Source: Adiantum capillus-veneris (lineage: Eukaryota > Streptophyta > Polypodiopsida > Polypodiales > Pteridaceae). Taken from it: 64,000 bases of DNA. The position numbers and the translations under genes are program-made. Positions within the stretch are counted from its first letter, which is position 1, and each line of letters starts with the position of its first letter. Shown here piece after piece: positions 35,313-46,283 of this stretch. The stretch covers positions 145,315,350 to 145,379,349 of the forward strand of contig CM043949.1 in the NCBI GenBank assembly GCA_014529385.2, in the 5' to 3' direction. Under the pieces are notes generated by a model, which was not told where the DNA came from, ran no database searches, and worked only from the letters and a program-made list of their open reading frames with translations.

Positions 35313-35612
35313 TTAAAGTGAGGTACTGGTACCGAGCTGCATGACTTCCTTGTAGTCTGCCAACAACTCTGGATAATCCTTGAAGAACTCTTCGTCTCCC
35401 CACACTGCTTCATGGGTTCCTTGATCTTTGAACTTCAAAAAATATTGTCGTACTTGTTTCTTCGAAACATGGCAAAACCGATGCAACAAGACTTGCTTCG
35501 GCTCCATGACCTCTGCTTCATTGATGATCTCCGGCTCCTCTTCTTCCGAAACGTCCTTTGGAGGTGTTCCCTGAAACACTTTCAACCAAGAAACATGGAA
35601 AACGTTGTGCAT
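35313..35612 (-). pseudogene. Chromodomain-like C-terminus of chromovirus pol
   Basis: The frame starts HNVFHVSWLKVFQGTPPKD, the usual post-integrase HVSxLK motif. It continues with an acidic linker and a segment VRQYFLKFKDQGTHEAVWGD, then EEFFKDYPEL. The pattern of a hydrophobic strand, KF/KW, and a Trp-Glu-like ending fits a divergent chromodomain that targets integration to particular chromatin. Classification as chromodomain rests on position and pattern only. Confidence 0.65.
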
Positions 35613-35911
35613 TGACCATTAGTTAGGGAACTTTAATTTCATTGAAATCTCATTAATCTTTTTGATGTGACTCGAAATGGACCATACATACGAAAAGATA
35701 ATTTAGGACATTTCTTTCCAACTTGCTTAAGACGTTGTTTCATAATCCGTAGATACACTCAATCTCCTTCTTTGATCGAGACCTCCTAACGATGCTTGTT
35801 AGCCTGTTGAGAATAAGATTCCTGAGCCTTGCTTAGCCGAAGCTTCACACTCTCAGAAATCTCATCCAATAATTGACTCTCAGCATTGGCATCAAGCATT
35901 TGACTGACCGA

Positions 35912-36754
35912 TCAAGTCAACAATGACTGGAATCGGTGGCCAAAAGCTACCTCATACGGAGTTCGACCAATAGCAGAAGAGAAGGAATCATTGAGAATAG
36001 CATGTACCAATGGGAGATAGAGCTCCCATTGAGACTGCTGATCATGAACATAAGACTTCAACACATCAAAAGCTAACTGATTATAAATTTCCGTTTGACC
36101 ATCTGACTGTGGATGAAAAGCGGATGAAAAATTCAACTTTGTGCCAAAATTTTCAAAGAGTGCACGCCAAAAGTTGGACGTAAACTTAACATCCCTATCT
36201 GAAACAATGGACTTTGGAAAACCAAAGAGGGGGTACCAATGCTTTATGAACAATCATGCAACATCCTGTGCAGTAACTGTGGCCTTAGAAGGAATCAACA
36301 TACAAAATTTGTTGAAACAATCAATAATAGTTAAACATTGAGTGTTCCTTGAATGCTGACTTGGTGGTAAGTTAGTCACAAAATCCATAGAGATATCCTG
36401 GAAAGGTCCCTCGGGAATAGGCAGCAAAAGCAAGAGGCCTTGCTGCTTACCCCAAGGAGCTTTCACTTTTTGACAAATAGTGCAATGTGTGACATAACTA
36501 AACACATCTTTTCGCATTTTAGACCAATAGAAAAATCGTTCAATCTTTTCCAATGTGGTGTTCATACCCCTGTGCCCACCCGTGAGAGAGTTATGTGCAT
36601 CATGCAATATGGATGGCTTGAGAGAGGGCAACACACATAGACGCTGACAAAAAAATAACAATCCATCATGAATGAGATAGTTGTTGGGCCCTTGGGAAGC
36701 AAGAGCTTGCAACCAATACTTACCAAACTCCGAATCTGCATACTGATTCTTCAT
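35912..36754 (-). pseudogene. Chromovirus integrase, frameshifted
   Basis: The zinc-binding HHCC region is clear at 36754-36254: HDAHNSLTGGHRGMNTTLEK, then YVTHCTICQ. The first catalytic Asp is in ISMDFVTNLP. The frame changes near 36254, and 36253-35912 carries SIVSDRDVKFTSNFW with the second Asp and FHPQSDGQTEIYNQ with the catalytic Glu. All three acidic residues are thus present, but split by a frameshift. It ends near 35912, and the C-terminal region follows at 35612-35313 after a broken stretch. Confidence 0.85.
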
Positions 36755-36811
36755 GCTGTCAAAAGACTCACCCTATATAGAGAATGTGGTTCTTGACTCA
36801 AGAGCCAAAAT

Positions 36812-37706
36812 CTATCCTTTGCGACTCAACGCATCTGCAATAGGGTTAGCTTTTCCAGGCACATACTCAATCAAACCTCCAAATTGCTCAAAAATTTGTG
36901 ACCACCACGCTTGGCGATCACTCCAATGTGCATTAGGCATGGACTGCAGCCACTTGAGGGCTTGATGATCTATGCGCACTGTAAACTCTCTACCATACAA
37001 AAAATTCTTCCAATGCTTAAGAGAGTGAATGACAGAAAAAAGTTCTTTATCATAAATTGAATAAATTTTTTTCCGCACTATTGAGCTTCCGGCTAAGGAA
37101 AGCTACTGGGCGACCATGCTGCTGGAGCACAACGCCTATGGGGACATTTCTCGCATCCGTCCATACCTCAAAGGGATCATCCCAAGAGGCAAGGATAGGA
37201 CATGGTGTTTCTGTCACCGCAACCTTGAGAGTTGCAAAATCCTCAATGGTTGCCGCGGGCAAGTCTACGCGCTGACGGCGAGTCTTTACCCCTTTCAAAA
37301 CATCATTCATGGGTGCAGCAATGCGTGCAAAATTCTCTATGTGCGAACTATATGCTTGACGTAAACCAAGAAAAGAACGCACATCATATGCAGTTTTGGG
37401 CAAATCCCAATTACGAACCTGTTCCACCTTCACGGGGTCTAGCTTGACGCCTTCTGCAAAAATGATATAACCCAGATAAGTGACTTCAGTAAGAAAAAAT
37501 TCAGACTTCTTAGCTACAATGTACAACTGACACTCATCGAAACGAGTTAGTACCCTTTCAACACGTCTTTCATGTTGTTCCCACGATGCAGAAAAAATGA
37601 GAATATCATCTAAAAAGATGAACACACATACACCTACCATGTCGCCGAAACGACCTACCATGAGACGGTTGAATGTACCCATGGCTCCTATCAATCCAAA
37701 ACGCAT
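36812..37706 (-). pseudogene. Chromovirus RT C-terminal half and RNase H
   Basis: RT palm and thumb: FIFLDDILIFSASWEQHERR (FLDD for the usual YLDD), YLGYIIFAEGVKLDPVKVEQ and FLGLRQAYSSHI. The RT-linked RNase H follows with FEVWTDARNVPIGVVLQQHG and PVAFLSRKLNSAEKN, then after a frame change near 37065 YDKELFSVIHSLKHWKNFLY and DHQALKWLQ. A stop after DALSRKG separates it from integrase. The first part of RT is in the frame ending near 37691. Confidence 0.85.
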
Positions 37707-39022
37707 AACAATATACTCCCATTGCCCTCGCTCGGTGCGAAAGGCAGTCTTGAAAAGTCGCCTTTGAATACCCTTACCTGATGGTATCCACTTTTGAGAT
37801 CCACCTTGCTGAAAATCTTTGCCCCATTGAGCCTATCGAGGATATACTCAATGCGAGGCATTGAAAACTTGTTCTTGACAGTCATCTTGTTTAATGCCCT
37901 GTAATCAACACACAAACAAGACGAACCATCCTTCTTGCGAATGAACAAAATAGGGGCAGCAAAAGGACTTACACTAGGACGTATGAATCCTCTAGCCACC
38001 AACTCCGTGAGTTTTCGCTCTAACTCTTCCTCCTGTGACTTGCTCAAACGGTAGGGAGCCTTACTGATGAGCTGCGATCCCTCCATAAGCTCAATGCGAT
38101 GGTCCTCCGGCCGCTCCGGTGGAAGACGAGGTGAAAGATCATCCTGCAAAAAGAGATGTTTAAATTTCATAAACAACTCCGAATACTTACCTGGAGCCTG
38201 AATGCTCTGGGAAACTGGGGTAGCATAAATGAATGCCGCTTGTGCTCCATGTCGTAATTCACGCTTTACCTGAACATGCAAGATGAGAGGCAAAGAATGC
38301 ATGCCCTCCTCAGCACGAATGGTGAGGGGGGAATCAGATTTGGCATGTAAAATGAGAGTGCTAGCTTCAAAATCAATGAGAGTGTTGAGTTCATGAAACC
38401 ATTTTATGCCCAAAATCATATCACATCCTAAGAGAGGAGACACGAGAATTTTCCTACGAAAAGAAGCTTGCTCAATGGTAAAAATCACATCAAGGCACTC
38501 CTTCGTGCTGAGAGAGTCCATACCAGGAGCGAAGCCAGAAACCTCGAGAGGAGATTTCTGACTAACCTCTAGTCGAGTTCTCTCAACAAGAGGGGGACTA
38601 ATCACATCATGCATACTACTTGGATCAAACAATATGATGAAACGTTGTCCTTTTACATGGCCATAACACTTCAAGAGAGATTCATCAATTTGTGTGTCAA
38701 AGTCAAGAGAAGATGCTGGTTGTGTTGTGACAGAGTTTGTGGTAGTTGTGGGTGCCTTTGGTTCTTTAGGTGGGACTGTCTTAGGACAGTTTTTCTTAAT
38801 GTGACCCTTAATGTGACATTGAAAACATCTACCTTCTTTAGCATAAATCACTTGTTCTTCCGCCGTGATGTATCCTCCTATAATTCCTTGAGAAGCTTTT
38901 TCATCAGGGATTAGCTTAGGTTTTGCAGGTGCTTTGGCTTTACCCTTAAATTCATTGTGAGAGTTGTTTTCCGAGGAATTAGAGGAAGAATGGCTAGAAG
39001 AATTACCATTCTTACCATTCAA
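37691..39022 (-). pseudogene. Chromovirus zinc knuckle, protease and RT N-terminal half
   Basis: One open frame of 443 codons. It starts with a Ser/Asn-rich stretch and an intact CX2CX4HX4C zinc knuckle, CFQCHIKGHIKKNC. A retropepsin segment FIILFDPSSMHDVISPPLVE follows, with Asp-Pro-Ser where Asp-Ser/Thr-Gly is usual; GCDMILGIKWFHELN, typical of the flap and C-terminal part, comes next. RT begins at about residue 300 with HRIELMEGSQ, PYRLSKSQEEELERKLTELV, RKKDGSSCLCVDYRALNKMT and KIFSKVDLKSGYHQVRV. It shifts out of frame near 37700, just before the active-site loop. Confidence 0.85.
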
Positions 39023-39136
39023 GTTTGACGAATACCGACTTGCGTAGTTGAGTGCCCTGCCATTCTTCCTCTAATTCCTCGGAAAAGAACACGGTTAGAA
39101 GAATGACTCACTTGACTTGCGTAGTTGAGTGCCTAG

Positions 39137-39944
39137 CTACAAAACACGGTTAGAAAAAGACATGACTGGCATACCATGTTGCGTGAGATTACGCCAATCC
39201 TCTTTCAAGTGTGCAAGATACTGAGGTGGCATAAACCGCGCCTTGAGCTTGTTTTGGAAATCAACCCAACTAAAAGAGAGGGGTGTAAAATCGTCGGCTG
39301 CCTCTAGGTGTGTGGATAGCTGTGCCTCTTGCCATGCATGGTACCAATTGATGGCATCACCAGCAAGGTACATAGCTGTCGTCAAAACTTTGCTATTTCC
39401 TGTTTTCTTAGTTGTCGCAAAATAAGCATTAAATTGATGCAACCAAGAATGAATAACTGTAGCATCCATCTTACCGTGATACTTACTGAAAGTCAACTTT
39501 TCTATGACTGGATGGTTGGAATCCACATCATGGCTTGCGCCACTTGACGAACTTCCCCGATCTTTGGGTGGATCGGTCTTCGAGGCTAGGACTTGGGCAA
39601 TAAATTCTTGATTGCGAAGCTCCCTTTGAGCTTCACGCTCGGCCTCCATAGCCAATCTATGCGCACTACAATCGGCCTCGATGTTGCGTTTCTTGCTGCG
39701 GCCTCTTCCTTCCTTAGTTCTTTTCTTTCTTTTCTTGATTGCGCTCTCGTTATAAAGCAAGGCGCCTGTCTTCCTGTCGATCCATCATGGCCATCATTTG
39801 CTTCATCATTGCTTCCATAGGGTCTGGCGTAGATGGCGAAGGGGGAGGGTTGGAAAAACGTCCTGGTGGGGAGAATCCTTCGTCGCCTCTCTCATGCTCA
39901 TCACCTGAATGCAAATTATCCATGCCGCTTTGGGTGACGACCAT
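39137..39944 (-). pseudogene. Chromovirus gag, frameshifted
   Basis: An ATG at 39944 opens a Pro/Met-rich N-terminal segment that shifts frame near 39755. The frame 39760-39137 then carries the retrotransposon Gag core: LTFSKYHGKMDATVIHSWLH, DAINWYHAWQ, SWVDFQNKLKARFMPPQYLA and NLTQHGMPVMSF. It stops at 39137. Between 39137 and 39022 there is a disturbed stretch with a repeated TGCGTAGTTGAGTGCC. Gag would form the particle. Confidence 0.8.
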
Positions 39945-40378
39945 GCACTATGATCTTGGGGTCTTAAGCTCACGAGGAACTTGGTTCTTGAGGGTCTTGA
40001 GGTTCTTGAGGTCCTTGATTCGTGAGAATCTTGGGTTCTTGAAGGTGTTCTTTCGCTTGCAAATCGCGTTGGAGAAGGATCTTCTCTTCACCCGAGTTCT
40101 ACTTCTTTCTGCGGGCGCACCCCTAGGCGGCCTTGCGCTCACACCAAGGTTGCTTTTTCCCACCTCACGTCGATTGGCCGGCCGCTAAGTGCACGGGCCG
40201 CTCTCAATGAGTGAAAAGAGACACAAGGGGAGGCTGGACAAGCCCTTCTTTCTTGGGATTCCTATCACTCTTCAGCAAAACACGATTAGGAATCGCCATG
40301 CCCAAGTAAACTTGGGTTCGTGCGATCGCAAGAAGCAAAAAAAATTCTTGTGGTTCTTACCTTGAGTAATGCAGAACA

Positions 40379-40399
40379 CTTCCAAAGCTCTAATACCAA
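40379..40399 (-). promoter_or_regulatory. Primer-binding site of chromovirus
   Basis: On the minus strand, directly inside the 5' LTR, the sequence reads TTGGTATTAGAGCTTTGG. It matches the tRNA-Met-type TGGTATCAGAGC with one mismatch. Confidence 0.85.
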
Positions 40400-41668
40400 T
40401 GTAAGGTGCAGCGGAATGAATGTTGTATTTTCTCAAGATTAGTGATCTTTACTGCTCAAGGGTCCTTTTAGTTCTTAGGGAAAGAGAGAGCTTTCCGTTG
40501 CTGTGATCATGAACAAAGTGAGTGGATCTTGTGCGTGCAAGTGAATGAGACTGAGAGAAGGAGAGAGAAAGTTATGACACCGAGAGGTTGTAAAACCCTC
40601 CTCCGAAGGCCCCACTCTCATCGGCGAGAGTAGTCTACTTGATTGCACGAAAGAGTACAATGCGAATGCAAAGGACTGATACTATTGGACTATGCCGATA
40701 ACGACAATGGTGACAACGACGGTGACGATGAGATGGTGAGGTCGACAGCTTCCTGTGGCTGGAATTGGGACTTTTTTCATCTAATGGTGGTTGAATGTGA
40801 ATGCTGGAAAAACGCTAGGTTTAGGGTTCCCTGAGGCTGCGTTTTGGGGGGATAAACTTGGCTAAGAAAATGCTGATACAGCAGGGTTTTTATTGCTGAA
40901 AATTGAATGTTTTGCAAGTGTCAAATCACCCTTACTGGCTGTGGATCTTCTGCTGCAATTGATGGTGAAAAACGTTACTGCTGCTGATAGTTTTCCCTAC
41001 GTTTGTAGTGTTGATTTGCTGCAGATCTGCCCCTAATCCCTAGCGTTAGTAAATGCTGGGTACTACTGCCAAGGAATAACAAAAACCCTCGTTATACTGA
41101 GGATGGCCTCACGTTAGTGGCTCGATGAAGAAAACGCTGAATCTTCCTGTTGCTAGTGATAGCTCCAAGAGGGGAAAGCGCTAGGCACTGCAAGAGAAGA
41201 GGACGACACCAAAGGGATGAGGATGCGGGGGAAATGGCCTCACCAAGGTAGGAGAGGTTCTTGCTGAGAGGGAGGGAACACCTGCTACTTGGGGAAATGT
41301 GTTGTGCTCTCTGCTCATCTGCCAATTAGTGCTAAGTTGGGTTTGCTTATAAATTAACTTACCCAATTTTCCCAGTGACTACCCAACAAAAGTCACTTAA
41401 TAAATAAGTGAAAAATGTCAAAAATAGGAAATAATGGGATAAAGTCATCTGAAAAATCCCCAAACTGACTCTGATGGAAATGCTTATGCTTATGCAAGGT
41501 GCAACCAGAGGATATGCATCTATACTGAGTGACTGGGAATGCACGGTCTACGAATAGACTCACAAAAGTGCCAGATCACTTCTAATCTAACTTGACTGGA
41601 CTTGACGGAAACTCTGCTATGGTGTAGCTTGTCCACGGACACATAGGGTTGGGATGTGTCACGTGACA
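40400..41668 (-). repeat. 5' LTR of chromovirus element
   Basis: It has the same ends as 34056-35301 (TGTAAGGTGCAGCGG ... CACGTGACA). It is slightly longer, with small indels such as a missing segment near 40497 and an extra segment near 41070-41125. Confidence 0.9.
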
Positions 41669-41673
41669 CTTGT

Positions 41674-42640
41674 ACATGGTATCATTCTCAAGTACTTGAC
41701 CTACATCATTAACTAGCTTCAAATTTTGATATAAGGGCATCACAATCGGCTTACAATCAGCCATACCACACTTCTTCAACATGTACAAATCATATTGTCT
41801 GTGTGATAGCCATACACCTCTCTGTGCGAATAATTTCAATGCCCAAGAAATACCATAAGTATCTCAAGTCCTTCATCTCAAACTCTTGCATAAGTGGAGA
41901 TTGTACATTCTTTGCTTTAGCCACATTATCACCTCCAACAATCAATTCATCCACATAGATGCATACCACAACAATTCCTACCTCATTCTTCTGCACATAC
42001 AATTATCTGCATCAAACATCTTAAAGCCCAATGAAATGAGAAATGCCACAATCCTCTCATAACAAGCTCTAGGTACTTGTTTCAGTCCATATAATGCTTT
42101 CTTTAACCTACATACAGGGTCTTATAGCCTCATATTTTTCATAATTTGTGGCTTCTCCATATCCATGACTTCCTCCAAGTCTCCATTTAAAAATGAATTC
42201 TTTAAATTTATTTGTTTCAACACCAAGTTTAAAGTTATAACCACTACAATAAACACATAAATCATAGTCATTTTGGCTATAGGGCTGAATATCTCCTCAT
42301 GATCAATCCCATAAGTCAGCCCATAACCTTTCGCGACAATCCTGACCTTGTACCTGTTGACACTGCCATCAATAGAATACTTTATTTTGTAAACCCACTT
42401 ACATCCACTTTCCTTGTTTTCCTTTGGTAGTGGCACCAACTCCCATTTCCCATTTTCATTAAGGGTAACGATCTTTGCATCCATAGTCTTCCACCATTTT
42501 TCTTCTTTAACAGCATCCTCAAAACACTGGTTCTACCTCTTTTGCATTTTTTTCCATATATGCCCAATGACAAGCCACATAACTATCATAAGTCAATCTC
42601 TGGACAAGATTTATGAATCTTTCAGACATACATGGTTCAG
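41674..42640 (-). pseudogene. Ty1/copia reverse transcriptase, broken
   Basis: The RT start is the frame at 42484-42122: NGKWELVPLPKENKESGCKW, KVRIVAKGYGLTYGIDHEEI and KNSFLNGDLEEVMDMEKPQ. The frame at 42002-41790 has IVVVCIYVDELIVGGDN, where the catalytic YVDD has become YVDE, and MQEFEMKDLRYLWYFLGIEI. The frame at about 41840-41680 has YDLYMLKKCGMADCKPIVM. The 3' end is cut by the chromovirus and resumes at 34050. It is a sister of 20815-21799. Confidence 0.85.
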
Positions 42641-43040
42641 GATCACTTCCAGTACCTTGTTCCCTGCTTACATCCTTCTTGCACCCAAGGTTTTCTTAAA
42701 GGGTATGCCAAACTCTTCATCCAAACTCTGCTCAGAACCACTACTTTTTCCATCATCATAACCAACACTCAAAATTGGTAGCTTAGGGGGCTTCATCAAC
42801 ATTTTCCTTCCCTTATATTGATACATTTGAAGAGTTAGTAGGACTCACTCTTTCACACAACTTTCCACTTCATGAATGTTCACCATGACTAGAACTTAGT
42901 GACCCTTGCAGCTCACTCAAAACTTGCAATTGATCACCTATATTTTTTACAGACACATTCTCTGTTTAATCAGCCCTTCAACCATATTTCAGATCAGCAT
43001 CACAACTTGCCATTTCATCAAGAGGTATGTCCTTCTCATT
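42641..43040 (-). repeat. copia integrase-RT linker, copy at left of 4.5-kb insert
   Basis: Homologous to 47610-48040 and 24220-24620 (for instance CATCCTTCTTGCACCCAAGG and CTTACTCTTTYACAC). Having the same linker at both 42.6-43.0 and 47.6-48.0 kb means the 4.5 kb between is either an insert with duplicated flanks or a junction between two tandem units. The similarity ends at TCCTTCTCATT near 43041. Confidence 0.75.
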
Positions 43041-43261
43041 GTGTGTGTTTACTGGTGCATCTTCTTTGGTTGTGACAAAATCTCTCTTGTGTCCTAGTTG
43101 GCATAACATAACTAGGTGGTGTCCCTATCTTGTTTGGGTCCAGATGTGGGTTTTTTGTTGTGTTGTGCTTGTGGTTTCCCCAGCCCCAATTGAGAAGCAC
43201 GGGAGCATTGAGGAGTGTTTAGAGGTCGCATCTCTTGTTGCCCGCCCCGGACCGCCTCACT
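43041..43261. other. Short unique stretch
   Basis: A G/T-rich segment (GTGTGTGTTTACTGG ... CCCCGGACCGCCTCACTAG) between copia linker and block X. No similarity to the rest of the window was noticed and no gene is supported. Confidence 0.4.
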
Positions 43262-43735
43262 AGCGAAGATATGCATATCCACCAAGGTGCACTAGTGATG
43301 ATGGTTGTCGATTATAGTTATCCAAGATTCATTCATGTTGAGCTGGATATCTCAAAATTCTTCAATAATTAAAAATAGATAAATAAGTAGAGGAGTTATA
43401 TGTCTCAACTATAAGATGCACCCTCTGATAGAGGGTGTTACAAGTCAACTAGTTGAGATCCAGACAATGGTTAAGGACTTGTTTTCTAAAGACTTTAATG
43501 CGATACTGAGATCAACGCAACAAAAAATAGCAACGGAGATTGTGATGTAATCAGTGCTCATTTAATAACATTCAAAATAAAAGATACTTTCAGATAAGGA
43601 TCTGAGTAATTTGTTAGCAAAGTTGATGTGCATGTGCTAGATAAGAGAAGGTTATCACAATGGACAAAGTAAGCTCAAGTAGAGAAGGCAACTAGATTTC
43701 TCAGGATTTGATAGGATACACATGGCAACAGTTTT
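43262..43735. repeat. Block X copy 2
   Basis: Close to 20404-20840: CATATGCATATCCACCAAGGTG, CTGATAGAGGGTGTTACAAG and CAAGTAGAGAAGGCAACTAG are shared in order. The similarity ends at GGATTTGATAGG near 43735, and no copia follows. Confidence 0.7.
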
Positions 43736-44325
43736 GCATACACTTTGTGGTCTAAGCATATTTTTGCATCACTAAGTTGTAGTTTAATTTTCTATTGAGA
43801 GAGACCTTATTCTCTCTTACCAATATGGTGACACTTATGATCAAATTATATACAATTGAAGGCTTACATAAGTATATTTTTGTATCAAAATGTGATTTGT
43901 TTGTTGTATAGTTATGCAATTGAAGTATAATTTTAGGGGACTTAGATCTAATTTAATCTTTATGTACATTTTTTCCCTTATTTAAAGGCTTCTCTTCAAA
44001 AAAAAAAAAAAAAACTCATTTAATGGTCAAACATTTGAGCATAGTAATAAAACTCTATAGAAAACCTAGAAATAGCTTAACATGACACAATTGTAAGGAA
44101 TTCCATGTAAGCATACAAAGAGATAATGGAAAGTTCATTTTCTCTTTCTTCATACGCATGTTTTCTAAAATTTTGAATATCCTTTTCATTACAAGATACG
44201 TTTATTAAAAAACTAAAAAAGTAATTTAGTCATGATAACACTTAACTGTCTGCGGTTGCTAAGAATTTAATGCCAAATATCTCAAACTTTTGCTTTTTTG
44301 AAAACTAGACTTTGATTTCTCAGCT

Positions 44326-44360
<35 letters not shown>

Positions 44361-44464
44361 TATTCCCCTCTGTGTGCTCTCGCAGGTGAATATTGAAATT
44401 TATTTTCTCTTGCAAATAGTTTCAATTAGGCATGTCTCATACCACTATTGTAGCTTCTCCACAA
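43736..44464. other. AT-rich stretch with poly-C tract, no gene seen
   Basis: Non-coding by inspection. It includes an A-run near 44000 and 33 consecutive C residues at 44328-44360. Confidence 0.5.
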
Positions 44465-44876
44465 AGAGCATTAGGAGATTTCGGAGGTCTTTTGGAGGGC
44501 CTTTTGAAAGAGAGAGGAAAATAAGCTCCTCCAATGAGAGAAGAGCCTGCGTTACGTAGAAAAATAGATTGATATTAACAAAAATATAAAAGGTGTCCCT
44601 CTCCTCATTTAATAATCTAGTGGTCCTTGAAGACGATCACTCTCTTTCATTTAATGCGAGCACCTTTTTCAGAAGGTAGATGCGGTGCATTTGATACGGC
44701 TTACGTCATCACTAGAATTCAAAAAGTTACAAAACTATCAAGTGGTGGAAGATTTTAAAACTTTTGATACTCTCAATGCGTCCGGAACGCCCAAATATCC
44801 TAGAAATGAATGTCCAATTGCCTAGCTCCGACATCCAAAGAGGCAAAGAATGTCAAAAACTCCTAAAAGAACATTT

Positions 44877-44936
44877 TACTAACGGCGTGCAAGGGGGCAT
44901 TCCAATTTTGGAATGCCTCATCGCGCGCCGTTAGTA
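44877..44936. repeat. Hairpin 1 of foldback element
   Basis: TACTAACGGCGTGC and GCGCGCCGTTAGTA flank a nested inner stem GGCATTCCAATTTTGGAATGCC. Confidence 0.8.
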
Positions 44937-45271
44937 AAAAGCCCCTTTTTTCCTCTTTTAGAGAGATTTTTGAGAGGAAAATGTCAAAAAATCTCTAAAA
45001 AAGCCTCCATCTATCACATAGGTTTTTTCTTCATCATCTTAGCCTTAGAGATCATAATTTCGGGTCTATAAGAGTGAGCACGCACACCCATTGTTACAAT
45101 TCTACAAAGTGTATTTTGATCACAGACACACACACACACAGACAAATATAACATACACACAAACACACAGAGACACAAATATAATATACACACACACAGA
45201 CAGACACACACACTCACAAACACACAGACACACAAATATAAAATACACACACACACACAGAAACACAAAGA

Positions 45272-45342
<71 letters not shown>

Positions 45343-45344
<2 letters not shown>

Positions 45345-45404
45345 CTATAGGCGCGCGTAGAGAGGCACAACCGGTGTGCATGTCTCTATGCGCGCCTTTA
45401 GTAC
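45343..45404. repeat. Hairpin 2 of foldback element
   Basis: TACTATAGGCGCGCGTAGAGA pairs with TCTCTATGCGCGCCTTTAGTA around a short loop. Confidence 0.75.
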
Positions 45405-45513
45405 TGTGCATCCACCAGTGTATGTGTTTATGTGTGTATGTGTGAGTGTTATAGAGAGAGGAAGTAAGGCGGGGAAAAGAGAGAGAGAGAGAGAGAGTCT
45501 TTCTGTTACCTTA

Positions 45514-45574
45514 TACTAACGGCGCGAGGAGGTATTTTTTGAGGTCAAAACATGCTCCACGCGCGCCGTTAGTA
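45514..45574. repeat. Hairpin 3 of foldback element
   Basis: TACTAACGGCGCGAGGAG and CTCCACGCGCGCCGTTAGTA enclose an imperfect loop. Confidence 0.75.
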
Positions 45575-45626
45575 ATGGGAGTCTCTCACTCTCTCTCTCT
45601 TTAAATATGCTAAGCTATAGAAAGGA

Positions 45627-45681
<55 letters not shown>

Positions 45682-45762
45682 CATGGTGCAAAAGTGTAAT
45701 AGAGAAACATGGGTAGGCTTTCTTGAAAGATAATTGTCCAAAAATCACTAAAAAGAGCTTTG

Positions 45763-45824
45763 TACTAACGGCGCGCAGAGGGGCATTCTAGCATTTTAGA
45801 ATGCCTCCTCGCGCGCCTTAAGTA
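45763..45824. repeat. Hairpin 4 of foldback element
   Basis: TACTAACGGCGCGCAGAGG and CCTCGCGCGCCTTAAGTA surround an inner stem GGCATTCTAGC..TTTTAGAATGCC. It is the mirror partner of hairpin 1 in the other arm. Confidence 0.8.
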
Positions 45825-46283
45825 AAAAGCACATTTTTTGGGGTTTTTTGATATTTTTTGCCTCTCCGGATGTCGGAATGAGACAAGTAGACATTCGTTT
45901 TTAGGGTATTTTGGCGTTCCGGACGCATTGGTGGTGTCAAAAGCCTCAAAATCTATCACTATTTGAGAGTTTGTGACTTTTTAACTTTCAGTGATGACGT
46001 AAGCTGCCTTGAATGCGCTGCACCTGCCTCCTGAAAAAGACGGTCACATTAAATAAAAAAGTGACCGTTTTCAAGGACGATTGGGAATATAAATCTACTT
46101 TTTAAAGTGTCTGGTTGTCCTTTTGGACGTACTCACAAGGTGCAAGTGCATTTTAAAAAAAGTTTCTAGAGAGAGAAATACAATTTCTTACAAGGCCCTC
46201 CAAATGACCTCCGAAATTTTCTAATGCTTCTACAAGGGATCAGAGAGATATATATCATATGCACATAGATCTCTCATGAGAGT

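Larger units (their letters stand above)
34056..41668 (-). mobile_element. Full-length chromovirus-type Ty3/gypsy element
   Basis: This element is 7613 bp with LTRs at 34056-35301 and 40400-41668, flanked by CTTGT (34051-34055 and 41669-41673). It is on the minus strand, so 40400-41668 is its 5' LTR. Gene order is gag, zinc knuckle, protease, RT, RNase H, integrase, then a chromodomain-like C-terminus. It lies inside antisense copia RT; the uninterrupted sequence is seen at 20860-20890 (CTTCTTGTAAATGGTATCATTC). The two LTRs differ by many substitutions and a few small indels (roughly 4-5% in the 430 bp I compared by eye), and the genes carry stops, so it is not recent. Confidence 0.92.
44465..46225. 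mobile_element. 1.76-kb foldback element with GCGCGC hairpins
   Basis: The arms are about 500 bp each and inverted: 44465-45010 pairs with 46225-45715. GCATTAG..ATTTCGGAGGT at the left end matches the reverse complement of ACCTCCGAAATTTTCTAATGC at the right, and CTTACGTCATCACT, AATGCGTCCGGAACGCC and CTCCGACATCC are all mirrored. Four internal hairpins share the ends TACTAACGGCGCGC ... GCGCGCCGTTAGTA. The core holds (CA)n, (CT)n and (GA)n tracts. There is no transposase; the small minus frame at 45959-45765 lies in one arm. Target duplications could not be fixed. Confidence 0.75.

Noticed and set aside
38609-38914. Plus-strand ORF within chromovirus pol
   Set aside because: Antisense shadow of the zinc knuckle and protease frame.
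45091-45370. Thr-His-rich and Cys-Val-rich frames
   Set aside because: Products of (CA)n and (CT)n tracts in the core of the foldback element; no domain.
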